A stretch of DNA of 64,000 nucleotides, from contig JAJSRW010002078.1 of assembly GCA_022414725.1 (NCBI GenBank), forward strand, positions 1 to 64,000, given 5' to 3'. Position numbers and translations under genes: made by a program. This document shows, piece after piece, positions 23,032 to 34,208 of the stretch. This DNA is from Microglena sp. YARC. Its lineage: Eukaryota; Chlorophyta; Chlorophyceae; Chlamydomonadales; Chlamydomonadaceae. Numbering within the stretch: position 1 is the stretch's first letter; every line of letters begins with the position of its first letter. A model generated the notes under the pieces. It searched no databases and was not told the origin of the DNA. It was given only the letters and a program-made list of their open reading frames with translations.

Positions 23032-23116
23032 CGATTTACATTGGAAGCCTTTTTTTTTCGACAGAAAGACGCCGCCGCCATTACAAAGTTGTTCTCAACA
23101 TTTTTTTTCCGCCCCA

Positions 23117-23830
23117 TTTACAAATGGCCCAATTCAGAATCGACTGGTTCACGGATCACATACCCGCATGGGAGAGTATTCTGCTTGACCCGAAAATGGG
23201 AGGGGCAAGGCATCCTACCGCAACAATGGCGTGCATGCGCTACTCGTAGGCGCATATGAAGGCAGGGTCCTGCAGTGGCTAATAGAAAACGTACTCACAG
23301 GACCTAAGGACACTGCCACCGTCCTCGACCCGTTCGATTACAAACCGTGTGTGTACGAGCGCGGACAGGCAGTGTGGAACCCACCTGAAAACGTGAGAAA
23401 CACGCTCCAAAAAGTTGTGGATAAAGCAGGCAATTCAACAGTGCTGCCCCAGAAACGTCACTGGCATCCCTTTCTAATTCTTCGTCCTCAGGAGGAACGT
23501 ACGATATCGTTTACGTAGACGCAAAAGATTCGGTGCATGCTCTCGAGAGCGGCGTACACGCAATGCGACTCCTTCATCCGAGCCGAATTCTCGTGTTCCA
23601 AAAACTATGTGCACAACCAGGAGCACGACACGAACTGTCCACGCATCGGTATCGACGCATTCTTATCACATATGTGCGTTACATCCGCGTGCTGAGGAAC
23701 ACGTTCCACACGTTCGTCCAGAAACGCACGACGGCCGAGGCACTGCCAAAACGTGTTTGCCATGCCGAGATGTTCCCATTACCCGAAGAAGACGAACCTA
23801 AATGCAGGAGCGAAAAAGTAAGCGGAAGAA
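23117..23830 (+). pseudogene. Class I SAM-dependent methyltransferase, frameshifted
   Basis: The N-terminal motif FRIDWFTDHIPAWESIL is in one frame (about 23,130-23,185). In a second frame follows LLVGAYEGRVLQWLIENVLT (23,240-23,300), the glycine-containing SAM-binding motif I, then TVLDPFDY with the acidic residue of motif II. After another shift comes YDIVYVDAKDSVHAL (motif IV, about 23,500) and MRLLHPSRILVFQ. This order matches a methyltransferase family found in large DNA viruses and algae whose substrate is generally unknown. Three or more indels disrupt it. The C-terminal Lys-rich tail is hard to place. Confidence 0.65.
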
Positions 23831-24032
23831 AAAAAAAAATGTTTGTCGCGTCCCCGAAATCAGCGGCCGTCTCGACGCATGGTCGATGGGATGTACATTC
23901 ATTGGGAGGGGCCCCCTTAACCGCATTACGACAATCCGCTTTGCCCCCCACACAACATGAAAAATAGTATAAAGGGTTTGTCTTACACAGAAGACTCATA
24001 GTAATATTAGATAGATAGATTAGATTAGATAG

Positions 24033-25108
24033 ATGACATCATCTACTCCTCGACTCAACTTGAAGAAGTATGTTTTTCGCAATACTGAGGACAAAGTAAA
24101 CAAAGTGTACAACCGACTTGTGAATGAATCGAAACAAGTCTCGAAAATTGTTTCCAATATCTGTTTCGAACCATCGAAGGTCATCCTGAGGGAAGTTATC
24201 TTGGCAGGCAAGAAGGCGTACGCGAGCATCTGTAATGCGGGATCATCGACACGACGACAAAGCCCATCGGATATCGTGGCATCAGTCATTTATCTCGGCA
24301 GCTTATACGACAAGACTGGAGTCCCACCTATGAAGTGGTTTTGCGTCACCTTCAACATATCGGAGTTGAATCTCAACAAAGCTGTGACCAAAGATGAGCC
24401 CAGCATCTCTCACCTGCGTTGTTCGAGGAGGAGGGGAGCTCGCATCTCAAGAGGATTGTGATTGAAGAGGTCAAGACTATGCTTCACGAAGTGGCACAAC
24501 CGCTCATCGACGGCATCGACCCTAGACGTGCACACATGATTTCCAAGACGATTTGTGGTGTAGTCTTGTGCGTTCTGGATGAACTCGACTATCACTTTTG
24601 CGGGCGGACCTCTACGATCTTTGTTCATACCGCAGTGGCATACGTCATCCACGAACACCTGTTCGACCCTGGCGTATGCGATGACTTCATGACCAAGATG
24701 TCTAACTCGGTGAAAATTGCATACAAGAAGGACGCAGTGTGCTACAAAGTCAATTACTTCGCAAAGTTGGAATCTGCGCACATGTCCCATCTCCTCGTCA
24801 ACCAGTGCATTGAGCACATGCGGCGGTCGGGACTTAAAAGTATTACGCGCGAAGTCGACACTTCACTCCGGGTGTTTGATCCAGAAACAGAAGATTTGCA
24901 GGAGAACTATGATGATGACGCAGCACCCTGCGGGTTTGACTCGGCAAAGACAGACGCCGGTGGCGCAGACGCCGTATTGACTGACCCAGAGTATCAGCAG
25001 GCAACAAAGTTTGGGGAAGAGGGTATGTCAACTCCAGCCCACGACAACGAAGATAGGTCTCAGTTGTTTTCTCTCCCAACACCGACGAGGGCAGGAGATT
25101 GGTATTGA
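24033..25108 (+). pseudogene. Cyclin-fold/TFIIB-like transcription factor, frameshifted once
   Basis: The first frame (24,033-24,461) contains a cyclin-like helical repeat. The stretch DIVASVIYLGSLYDKTGVPP followed by ISELNLNKAVTK resembles the TFIIB/cyclin pattern in which a helix with Ala/Ile is followed by a GVPP turn and a short helix. A two- to three-base insertion after KAVTK (near 24,392) throws it out of frame, and the second frame (24,419-25,108) continues for 230 residues with an acidic C-terminus. Together this would be about 350 residues, the size of viral TFIIB homologues, but I see no N-terminal zinc ribbon. The assignment is moderate. An unidentified viral protein is the alternative. 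Confidence 0.5.
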
Positions 25109-25302
25109 TGATGGAAGATGTAGAGTCACTCGAGTGCGACTACTACTCCGCAGGCGGGTATAAGGCGTCTACAGACGTTCCTTTTATGACGCAACACTTT
25201 TTTAAGAAACCGCACATGGGGCATTGACCGCGCATAGTGCATTGACCGCACATAGGGCATTGGGAATTGACACATGTCCCGTACATGTTCACTTATCACT
25301 TA

Positions 25303-25550
25303 TAGTCAACGGAATACTAAAATGAAACCGCTTCGTGTACGGCACACCTTACGGTGTAACCTAATGGTGTAGCAACCCACGGGGCAGTGGAACACCAAAA
25401 CGATTTTGAATCAACAAATTGCAGGATGTTAACGAGAATATCGTGGTTCTTTTTTAGATCACGGCTCTCCATCCTGCATTCCTCGTTATCATTCTTTTGT
25501 CGGTACTTTCTAGAGTGTCCATTGAAGGACCAGCCGCAACTTAACGATTC
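25303..25550 (+). repeat. Terminal fragment of the mariner/Fanzor-related repeat family
   Basis: After a TA it reads TAGTCAACGGAATACTAAAA followed by TGAAACCGCTTCG. The next ~90 bases, including a small hairpin around CGGCACACCTTACGGTGT, match the Fanzor 3' end (46,610-46,710). The distal part matches 683-905. The repeat is flanked on both sides by inverted copies of ACATGTCCCGTACATGTTC-like sequence (25,272 and 25,552; again at 25,606), which may be an older host repeat. Confidence 0.65.
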
Positions 25551-25622
25551 GAACATGTACGGGACATGTACGACATGTTCACATTTCAACAATGTTCACA
25601 TGCAAGAACATGTCCCGTACAT

Positions 25623-25860
25623 AATGGAGCGTTCCTGCTTCCGAACGGTTTTTTATTTTACTTGAAATCTTACGAGTAAAATAGTAAGATTCGTTTTCGC
25701 AAATTTAATTGATTTTGCTTTTTGGTGTATTTTACGAAAATATTCTTACAATTTATTTTTAAGATCGTTTTCGCAAATTGATTGATTTTGCTTTTTTGGT
25801 GTATTTACGAAAATATCTTACAATTTATTTGTAAGGATTTGTTTGTGTATTTCCGGCAGA
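25623..25860 (+). repeat. Left terminal and subterminal repeats of copy 1
   Basis: The terminal repeat (about 27 bp) is followed by two ~75-bp subterminal repeats, each with the hairpin CTTACAATTTATT...AAG and the phrase TTTTCGCAAATTGATTGATT. The same arrangement is found at the right end of copy 2 (60,880-61,097). Repeated hairpins next to a terminus are typical transposase-binding sites (inference). Confidence 0.75.
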
Positions 25861-27924
25861 AAGAGACTATTCCCTTCAATTTCAATGTAACATTGATTTG
25901 CTCGTTTGGAGAGAAGAGAAAGTTAACTTCGAAGTATCCAATACAAAATCAATTTGTAGAGGACAGTCAAGAGGAAGGTGAAAGCTGTTTACAAAGTCTT
26001 GAACGCATTGCTCATAAATGCTATTTATCTCACAACTCACAATCTCAAACAGTTCGAAAGTACAACTTAACAGTACTTATGATGAAATCATGTACTGCTA
26101 TGTGTACCTCACTTATGTATAACTTCCACAACTCGAGAACTTATATGTACCTTATACAAGTCAAACTAGATAACGTCAACTCAGGACTTATGTATTCAAA
26201 TTTCAATACCTCATAGCCTCATTATGTACGTATAACACAAATTTATACCTTAAATCTGCAAAACTGCCAATGCTTAGAATCTTGAAACTCACTTCAAAAT
26301 GTGTGGCGATTTAAGGGCAAACTAGTACCACTCGTGCAAACTTGTGCCGTGCTAATGTTGCACTGCTGCCCAAACAGGTGATAACTTTCTTGCACTTGGT
26401 GCTGGACAGGTCATGTGCTAAGTGACGCCATGGTGCTACCTGACACAACTACGACTGCTAGATTGTGGACAAGGCTAATCACGTTGTAGAAAGGCAGGGC
26501 CAATGCGTTGGGTACAACTCCGGTAACAACAGCCGCCTGCTGCAGCTAGAATCCCCTCCTTTGCCCCCATCCATCTTCCCCTCCTCATCTCCTCCTCCTT
26601 AGGATGTCTACATTGTCTCCATCCGATTGCACAGCTCTGCCGTTGGTGTCCTTCTCAATGGATTGGCAGCTTGACCCCGTTTTCATGACTCCTTGCTGTG
26701 CATTGATGCCATGCCCAGCACCTTCTCTGGCAGCTTGACCCCTTTGCATGACCTGGCAATGCTTGACCCTTTGCATGACACCTTGATGTGCATTGATTGA
26801 CCCCTTGCCGGGCCTACCCTTTGCTGCGCATGCATGAAAGACTTTTTGATAAGTCGGTAAAAGGCTTTGCTTTGCTTGCGCTTTCACCTCTTTCATGCCT
26901 TGCACTTCACCTCCTTTCATGCCTTGCGCAAATTGGCCTTTCGCATCCTGGCCGCATAAGCCGGATGGTCCCGATAAGCACCCTAATTCTCGCACACTTT
27001 GGCAATGCTTTCACTGCTATGGGGAATTCACTTCAGCTCTGTTTCATGATCTGCTTTTGCCTTTCGCTTTCGTGCATCGCCTTGCTGCGCATCTGCATTA
27101 GCACCGGTGGTTGTGAATACCCCCGAGTTGCTTCTAATTCTCGAACCCTTTGCGCAATGCATTTCACTGTCACTGTCCTGCTAGACAGTTCTCTGGTGGA
27201 TGCTGGGCAGATAGCCAGGAGCAATGGCGCTCGGAGCACTGGATAGGTCTGCCTACATGCATGGCGGTTACCCGCCTGCACCTGCCAGACAGACTCAGGA
27301 CACGCGCCGGGCAGCACCTGCCGGAGTACTGGCGAACAAGTCTGCAAACCCGCCTGCACCTTCTGAGGCCGTACCTGCATGATGGTTACCGCTGTGCACC
27401 TGCGTCAGAGTTTGGCGGACAGTTACTACATACCATATGATGCATCTTAGCTACGTTCCAAGATTTCCATAGGCGTCTGGTTTGGTTATGAATTGCATTG
27501 ATAGTGGTAGACTGCAATTGTAGCCAGTCTTAGCGCCTTGTGCTGTGTTGACCAATTACTGCTTGCAAAGGTTGCCTTGTTATTGGTTAATTTTGCGGGA
27601 GTGGTAGGTTGGGGTTTATGTTGTGATTGGTACTTTACATGACATGAATATGGATCATGTACACCTGCAGTTTCTTCTATTTTACTGTGTTCTTGCCCAG
27701 CCTCGGCAACTACTATTTACTAGGTTTGTTTTTGTGGTGCCCATTACTGCAATAGGTAAAGCAAAGATGTGTAAGTTGAGGCCTGCTTGACTTGCATAGC
27801 ATGACTGATGAAATGTCACTAGCCCAGAAGAAATTTAGCCCTTTTGCCTGTTTCCGTCTAGGCAGTCGTGTGGATCAAAGTTTCTTTGACTGGTTTTAGG
27901 ATTGATTTTTTTTATGGATCGGGC
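25861..27924 (+). other. Spacer of copy 1 with a reverse copy of the acidic tail and short repeats
   Basis: At 25,930-26,050 a stretch encoding VEDSQEEGESCLQSLERIAH is conserved with 60,720-60,800 of copy 2, where it is on the minus strand. It may be a real exon. At 26,585-26,680 the acidic-tail sequence of the DUF7869 gene appears in reverse. From 26,690 to 27,440 there are imperfect repeats of about 150 bases containing TGCGCAGCAAGG-like phrases. The stretch 27,440-27,924 holds no gene I can see. Confidence 0.5.
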
Positions 27925-30215
27925 AGGACGTGTTGTATTCCGAGTTTGGTTTTTCTCAATCATTCGCTCGTTGGGTTTGACAATGCTCCCGAATGATGAT
28001 CGGGAGGACTGTGGGTATTCTGAGTTTGGTTTTTCTCAATCATTCGCTCGTTGGGGTTTGTCAATGCTCCGAATATGATCGAGAGGACTGTGGGTATTCT
28101 GAGTTTGTTTTTTTTCTCAATCATTTGCTCGTTGGTTTGACAATGCTCCCGATTATGATAGGGAGACTGGACTCTGTGTATTACAAAAAAAAAAAAAAAA
28201 AAAAATTTGCGAATATGGTTTTCGTTTTGAATCATTCGCTCCGTTAGGGGTTTTGTATGCAATGCTCCCGATTATTGATGTCGCGGAGGACTGTGGGTAT
28301 TCCTGAGTTTGTTTTTCTCAATCATTCGCTCGTTGGGTTTGACAATGCTCCCGATTCATATGATCGGGTAGGACTATGGGTATGCCGCGTACAAAAAAAA
28401 AAAAAAAAAAATGCGGAGTACATGTTTTCTGAATCATTCACTCGTTAGCGTTTGTCAGTGCCCGATTATGATCGGGAGGACTGTGTGTATTCCGAATTTG
28501 GTTTTCTCAATCATTCGCTCGTTGGGTTTTGACAATGCCCCGATTATGATTCAATCAATTCGGCTCGGGTCCAAATTTGGTGGACTCTGTATGATTCCGA
28601 ATTTGGTTTTCTTTCAATCATTCCCTCGTTGGGTTTTGTCATTGCTCCCGATTATGATCGGCAGGACTATGGGGTATGCCGACACAAATAAAAAAATAAT
28701 AAAAAAAAAATCACGAGCACATGTTTTCTGATATCATTAGCTCGTTGAATTTGTCAGTGCTCCCCGATTATGATCGGGAGCTGTGTGTATTCCGAATTTG
28801 GTTTTTCTCAATCATTCGCTCGTTGGGTTTGACCAATGCTCCCGATTATGATCGGGAGGACTATGGGTATTCTGAGTTTGGTTTTTCTCATCATTCGTTC
28901 GTTGGTTTTGACAATGATCACCGATTATGATCGGGAGGATAAGGGCCGAGTACAAAAAAAAAAAAAAAAAAAATGCGGAGTACATGTTTTCTGAATCATT
29001 CGCTCGTTGGGTTTGTCAGTGCTCCGATTATGATCGGAGGATTGTGTGTATATTCCGAATTTGGTTTTCTCTCGTTTGGTTTTGCAATCCATTCGAAAGG
29101 ACTCGTACAAAAAAAAAAAAAAAAAAAAAAAAAAAAAGCCGTTTAAATGGGTTTGTCGTTGGGTTTGTCAATGCTCCCGATTATGATCGGGAGGACTGTG
29201 AGTATTCCGAATTTGGTTTTCTCAATCATTCGCTCGTTGGGTTTGTCAATGCTTCCGATTATGATCGTAGTGTGCGGAGGTGGGTGTGTTCTCAATCATT
29301 TGGTTGTTGTTCGAGCTCGATATGATCGGGAGGGACTATGGTATTCTGTATTGCGTGTTTTCTCAATCATGCGTCGTTGGGGTTTGGACAAAAAAAAAAA
29401 AAAAATTGCGGAGTACATGTTTCTGAATCATTCGCTCGTTGGTTGTCAGTGCTCGATTATGATCCGACGCGAGGACGGTTATCCGATATCTCAATCATTC
29501 GGGTGGACACTCTGTGTATTCCAGAATGTTGGTGTTTCTCCAATCATTTTATCGTTGGTTTGTCATTGCTCCCGATTCTATGATCGGGAGGACTGTGTGT
29601 ATGTATTTCCGAATTTGGTTTTCTCAATCATTCGCTCGTTGGTTTGACAATGCTCCCGATTATGATCGGGAGGACTATGGGTATTCTGAGTTTGGTTTTT
29701 CTCAATCATTCGTTCGTTGGGTTTGATAATGCCCCGATTATGATCGGAGGACTATGGTATGCCGAGTAAAAAAAAAAAAAAAAAATTGCCGATATGTTTT
29801 CTGAATCATTCGCTTGTTGGGTTTTGTCTGTGCTCCCGATTATGATCGGGAGGACTGTGTGCATTCCGAATTAGGTTTTCTCAATCATTCGCTCGTTGGG
29901 TTTGACAATGCTCCGATTATGATCGGGAGGCTATGGGTATGCCGAGTACACATGTTTTCTGAATCATTTGCTCGTTGGGTCTGTCAATGCTCCCGATTAT
30001 CATCGGGAGGACTGTGTGTATTCCGAGTTTTCTTTTCTCAATCATTCGCTCGTTGGGTTTGTCAATGCTCCCGATTATGATCGGGAGGAACTGTGTGTAT
30101 TCCGACGTTGGTTTTCTCAATCATTCGCTCGTTGGGTTTAATAATGCTCCCGATTTATGATCGGGAGGAAAACTATGGGTATTCTGAGTTTGGTTTTTCT
30201 CTATATCGAAAATCT
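27925..30215 (+). repeat. Palindrome array 1A (78-bp units)
   Basis: Tandem units of about 78 bp, each containing a variant of the imperfect palindrome CTCCCGATTATGATCGGGAG followed by GTATTCCGAATTTGG and CAATCATTCGCTCGTTGGG. Five or more units are interrupted by 17-30-base A runs framed by copies of TGCCGAGTACA. This array has many one-base indels compared with the other three, which may reflect age or poor consensus. Because 78 is divisible by three, both strands carry long spurious open frames. Confidence 0.92.
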
Positions 30216-30279
30216 GATTTTGAAATCTGAATCTGAATCTGAATCATTTGCTTAACCAACCTATTTGTCTTCCGCAGGG

Positions 30280-30590
30280 TCTTCAATGACAGTACCGTGG
30301 AAGTAAAACTCCAATCGGACGGAAGGATTTGGGATGCGGCGTCTGGACGAATGGACCAAGGAGCGCCAAGTGCCAATGAACATCGAAGTCGTTGTTGGTG
30401 GACCAAACTTCCATGTTGACGGCTACGCACGCTCACTGGTTGAGGTTTCGCGGCGAATGCAGGCATATGTGCGGAGCATTCTGGTCGACACTCACCCTTG
30501 CGGAAGTTCCAAGACAGCCCAGTTGCTTGAAGTCACTAGCATTCGGAGGCCCATGTCAGGAGCTGGGGCTATAAGGAGATAACAATTTGA
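30280..30590 (+). pseudogene. Exon E of the 11-kb element, forward partial copy (copy 1)
   Basis: A splice-acceptor-like TTTGTCTTCCGCAG at about 30,281 is followed by sequence encoding DSTVEVKLQSDG, DEWTKERQVPMNIEVVVGG and LTLAEV. One or two indels break the frame. An inverted, more complete copy lies at 30,880-31,420. The protein family was not recognised. Confidence 0.55.
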
Positions 30591-30879
30591 ATACGATGAC
30601 CTTACGAAGTTGTCGGCGATCTGTCCTCTTCGTTGATTGTAGGAAGCTGACCTCGTCGCGCCTTTCCTGACTTCTTCGCGGAGGCTGTAGAAATGTAAAG
30701 AGTGCAGAAGTTACGCAATATCCTATCGAAATTGAAAGCGGCAAGTGCGGTCAGCACACAATGGTTGTTTCGAACGGTGTACATCCCACCGCGTACGTAA
30801 CATTCAAATGTACCTGTCAGATTTGAAAATTTAACCTGAGCCACGGTGCAGCAGTACAGTCCGTTCGATTGCTCTCTTA

Positions 30880-31425
30880 CCGCGTCAGGTGAAGGCCCTT
30901 TTGGGTGTACATCGAGGTGACGTCCTCCTGTCGCTAGGACCAAACTCCTCGAAATCGCTCCCTGAGCTTTCCTTCGCATATCTCAACCCACGCCCTAGTT
31001 TCCTCAAGCTCTTTGTCGGCGATAAATTCGCCCTCGCGACCCTGACAGGCTTGCTGCGCATTGTCAACCACCAACCCAAGAGCCTGAATGTGAACTGGTA
31101 TCCATGATAGGGCTCCTAACATGGGCCTCCGAATGCTAGTGACTCAAGCAACTGGCTGTCTTGACTTCCGCAAGGGTGAGTGTCGACCAGAATGCATCTG
31201 CTCCGCACATATGCCTGCATTCGCCGCGAAACCTCAACCAGTGAGCGTGCGTACCCGTAACATAGAAGTCTGGTCCACCAACAACGACTTCGATGTTCAT
31301 TGGCACTTGGCGCTCCTTGGTCCATTCGTCCATGACGCCGCATCCCAAATCCTTCCCGTCCGATTGGAGTTTTACTTCCACGGTACTGTCATTGAAGACC
31401 CTGCGGAAGACAAATAGGTTGGTAA
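30880..31425 (-). CDS. Exon E of the 11-kb element (second gene, unknown function)
   Basis: On the minus strand, starting after an acceptor-like CTTCCGCAG near 31,410, the coding stretch contains VKLQSDGKDLG, DEWTKERQVPMNIEVVVGG, HAHWLRFRGECRHMCGA, LSWIPVHIQALGLVVDNAQQ and ELEETRAWVEICEGKL. It is transcribed opposite to the DUF7869-like gene. The same exon is on the plus strand in copy 2 (54,433-54,900), so orientation within the element is conserved. A His/Cys cluster (HAH...CRHMC) may bind metal (inference). Not recognised. It could be an accessory or DNA-binding protein of the transposon. Confidence 0.5.
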
Positions 31426-31479
31426 TGCAAATGATTTCAGATTCAGATTCAGATTCAAAATCAGATTCAGATTTTAGAG

Positions 31480-33955
31480 AAAAACCAAACTCAGAAAACC
31501 CATAGTCCTCCCGATCATAATCGGGCATTGTCAAACCCAACGAGCGAATGATTGAGAAAAACCAACTTCGGAATACACACAGTCCTCCCGATCATAATCG
31601 GGAGCACAGACAAACCCAACGAGCGAATGATTCAGAAAACATGTACTCGGCATTTTTTTTTTTTTTTTTTTACTCGGCATTCCCATAGTCCTCCCGATCA
31701 TAATCGGAAGCATTGTCAAACCCAACGAACGAATGATTAAGAAAAACCAAACTCAGAATACCCACAGTCCTCCCGATCACAATCGGGAGCATTGACAAAA
31801 CCAGCGAGCGAATGATTGAGAAAACCAATTCGGAATACACATAGTCCTTCCCGATCATAATCGGAGCATTGTCAAACCCAACGAGCGAATGATGAGAAAA
31901 CCAAATTCCGAATACACACAGTCCTCCCGATCATAATCGGGAGCAATGACAAACCCAGCGAGCGAATGATTGAGAAAACCAAATTCGGAATACACATAGT
32001 CCTCCCGATCATAATCGGGAGCATTGTCAAACCCAACGAGCGAATGATTGAGAAAACCAAATTCTGAATACACACAGTCCTCACGATCATAATCGGGAGC
32101 ACTGACAAACCCAACGAGCGAATGATTGAGAAAACCAAATTCGGAATTCCACATAGTCCTCCGATCATAAATCAGGAGCATTGTCAAACCCAACGAGCGA
32201 ATGATTGAGAAAACCAAATTCGGAATACACACAGTCCTCCCGATCATAATCGGGAGCAGTGACAAACCCAACGAGCGAATGATTCAGAAAACATTACTCG
32301 CATTTTTTTTTTTTTGTACTCGGCATACCCATAGTCCTCCCTATCATAATCGGGAGCATTGTCAAACCCAACAAGCGAATGATTGAGAAAAACCAAACTC
32401 AGAATACCCACAGTCCTCCCGATCACAATCGGGAGCATTGACAACCCCAGCGAGCGAATGATTGAGAAAACCAAATTCGGAATACACATAGTCCTCCCGA
32501 TCATAATCGGGAGCATTGTCAAACCCAACGAGCGAATGATTGAGAAAATTAAATTCGGAATACACACAGTCCTCCCGATCATAATCGGGAGCACTGACAA
32601 ACCCAACGAGCGAATGATTCAGAAAACATGTACTCGGCATTTTTTTTTTTTTTTTTTTTACTCGGCATACCCATAGTCCTCCCGATCATAATCGGAAGCA
32701 TTGTCAAACCCAACGAACGAATGATTAAGAAAAACCAAACTCAGAATACCCACAGTCCTCCCGATCACAATCGGGAGCATTGACAAACCCAGCGAGCGAA
32801 TGATTGAGAAAACCAAATTCGGAATACACATAGTCCTCCCGATCATAATCGGGAGCATTGTCAAACCCAACGAGCGAATGATTGAGAAAACCAAATTCCG
32901 AATACACACAGTCCTCCCGATCATAATCGGGAGCAATGACAAACCCAGCGAGCGAATGATTGAGAAAACCAAATTCGGAATACACATAGTCCTCCCGATC
33001 ATAATCGGGAGCATTGTCAAACCCAACGAGCGAATGATTGAGACAACCAAATTCTGAATACACACAGTCCTCACGATCATAATCGGGAGCACTGACAAAC
33101 CCAACGAGCGAATGATTGAGAAAACCAAATTCGGAATTCACATAGTCCTCCCGATCATAATCGGGAGCATTGTCAAACCCAACGAGCGAATGATTGAGAA
33201 AACCAAATTCGGAATACACACAGTCCTCCCGATCATAATCGGGAGCAGTGACAAACCCAACGAGCGAATGATTCAGAAAACATGTACTCGGCATTTTTTT
33301 TTTTTTTGTACTCGGCATACCCATAGTCCTCCCTATCATAATTGGGAGCATTGTCAAACCCAACAAGCGAATGATTGAGAAAAACCAAACTCAGAATACC
33401 CACAGTCCTCCCGATCACAATCGGGAGCATTGACAAACCCAGCGAGCGAATGATTGAGAAAACCAAATTCGGAATACACATAGTCCTCCCGATCATAATC
33501 GGGAGCATTGTCAAACCCAACGAGCGAATGATTGAGAAAATTAAATTCGGAATACACACAGTCCTCCCGATCATAATCGGGAGCACTGACAAACCCAACG
33601 AGCGAATGATTCAGAAAACATGTACTCGGCATTTTTTTTTTTTTTTTTTTGTACTCGGCATACCCATAGTCCTCCCTATCATAATCGGGAGCATTGTCAA
33701 ACCCAACGAACGAATGATTGAGAAAAAACCAAACTCAGAATACACACAATCCTCTTGATCATTAATCGGGAGCATTGTCAAACCCAACGAGCGAATGATT
33801 GAGAAAAAAAACAAACTCAGAATACACACAGTCCTCCCGATCATAATTGAGAGCATTGTCAAACCCAACGAGCGAAATGATTGAGAAAACCAAATTCGGA
33901 ATACACATAGTCCTCCGATCATAATTGGGAGCATTGACAAACCCAACGACCCTAT
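31480..33955 (-). repeat. Palindrome array 1B (78-bp units, inverted relative to 1A)
   Basis: About 30 units of the 78-bp repeat, mostly with a perfect CTCCCGATCATAATCGGGAG palindrome. T runs at about 31,652, 32,305, 32,640, 33,294 and 33,633 are spaced in two interleaved series about 990 bp apart. This shows a higher-order duplication: 31.65-32.64 kb is repeated as 32.64-33.63 kb. The array lies immediately 5' of the first DUF7869 exon, so in the transcript it would be intronic. Confidence 0.92.
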
Positions 33956-33979
33956 TCGCTTGAAGTCACCTACTACACT

Positions 33980-34125
33980 GCTAGCTGCCAGGCAGATGCC
34001 TGGTCACCAGCTGCTAGAGTGGGTGTCGGACCTAAAGCCCGGCACCGTTACTGATACAGCTATAGGCTGTATCATAACATTCCCCCCAATCCCAGGAAAT
34101 TCTGGGTACCAGAATTCCTGGGATT
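33980..34125. repeat. Cluster of three hairpins, present only in copy 1
   Basis: Three inverted repeats follow one another. 33,980-34,017 pairs GCTAGCTG...CAGCTGCTAG with an inner CCAGGCA/TGCCTGG. 34,053-34,073 reads GATACAGC-TATAG-GCTGTATC. 34,088-34,125 is an almost perfect 38-base palindrome (arms AATCCCAGGAA...TTCCTGGGATT, centre GGTACC). The corresponding site of copy 2 (about 52,895) lacks the whole block. Confidence 0.7.
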
Positions 34126-34208
34126 CCACAACACAAGTCATAAGGAGTAAGCCAGACAAATATTCCCGTGGAGAAGAAAAGTAGGGGGAAAGCTATCCTA
34201 AAACCAGT

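Noticed and set aside
27993..33758. Long open frames of the type NHSLVGFDNAPDYDRED on both strands
   Set aside because: They come from the 78-bp repeat, whose length is a multiple of three; all frames without a stop in the unit stay open. No start context or non-repeat domain supports a gene.
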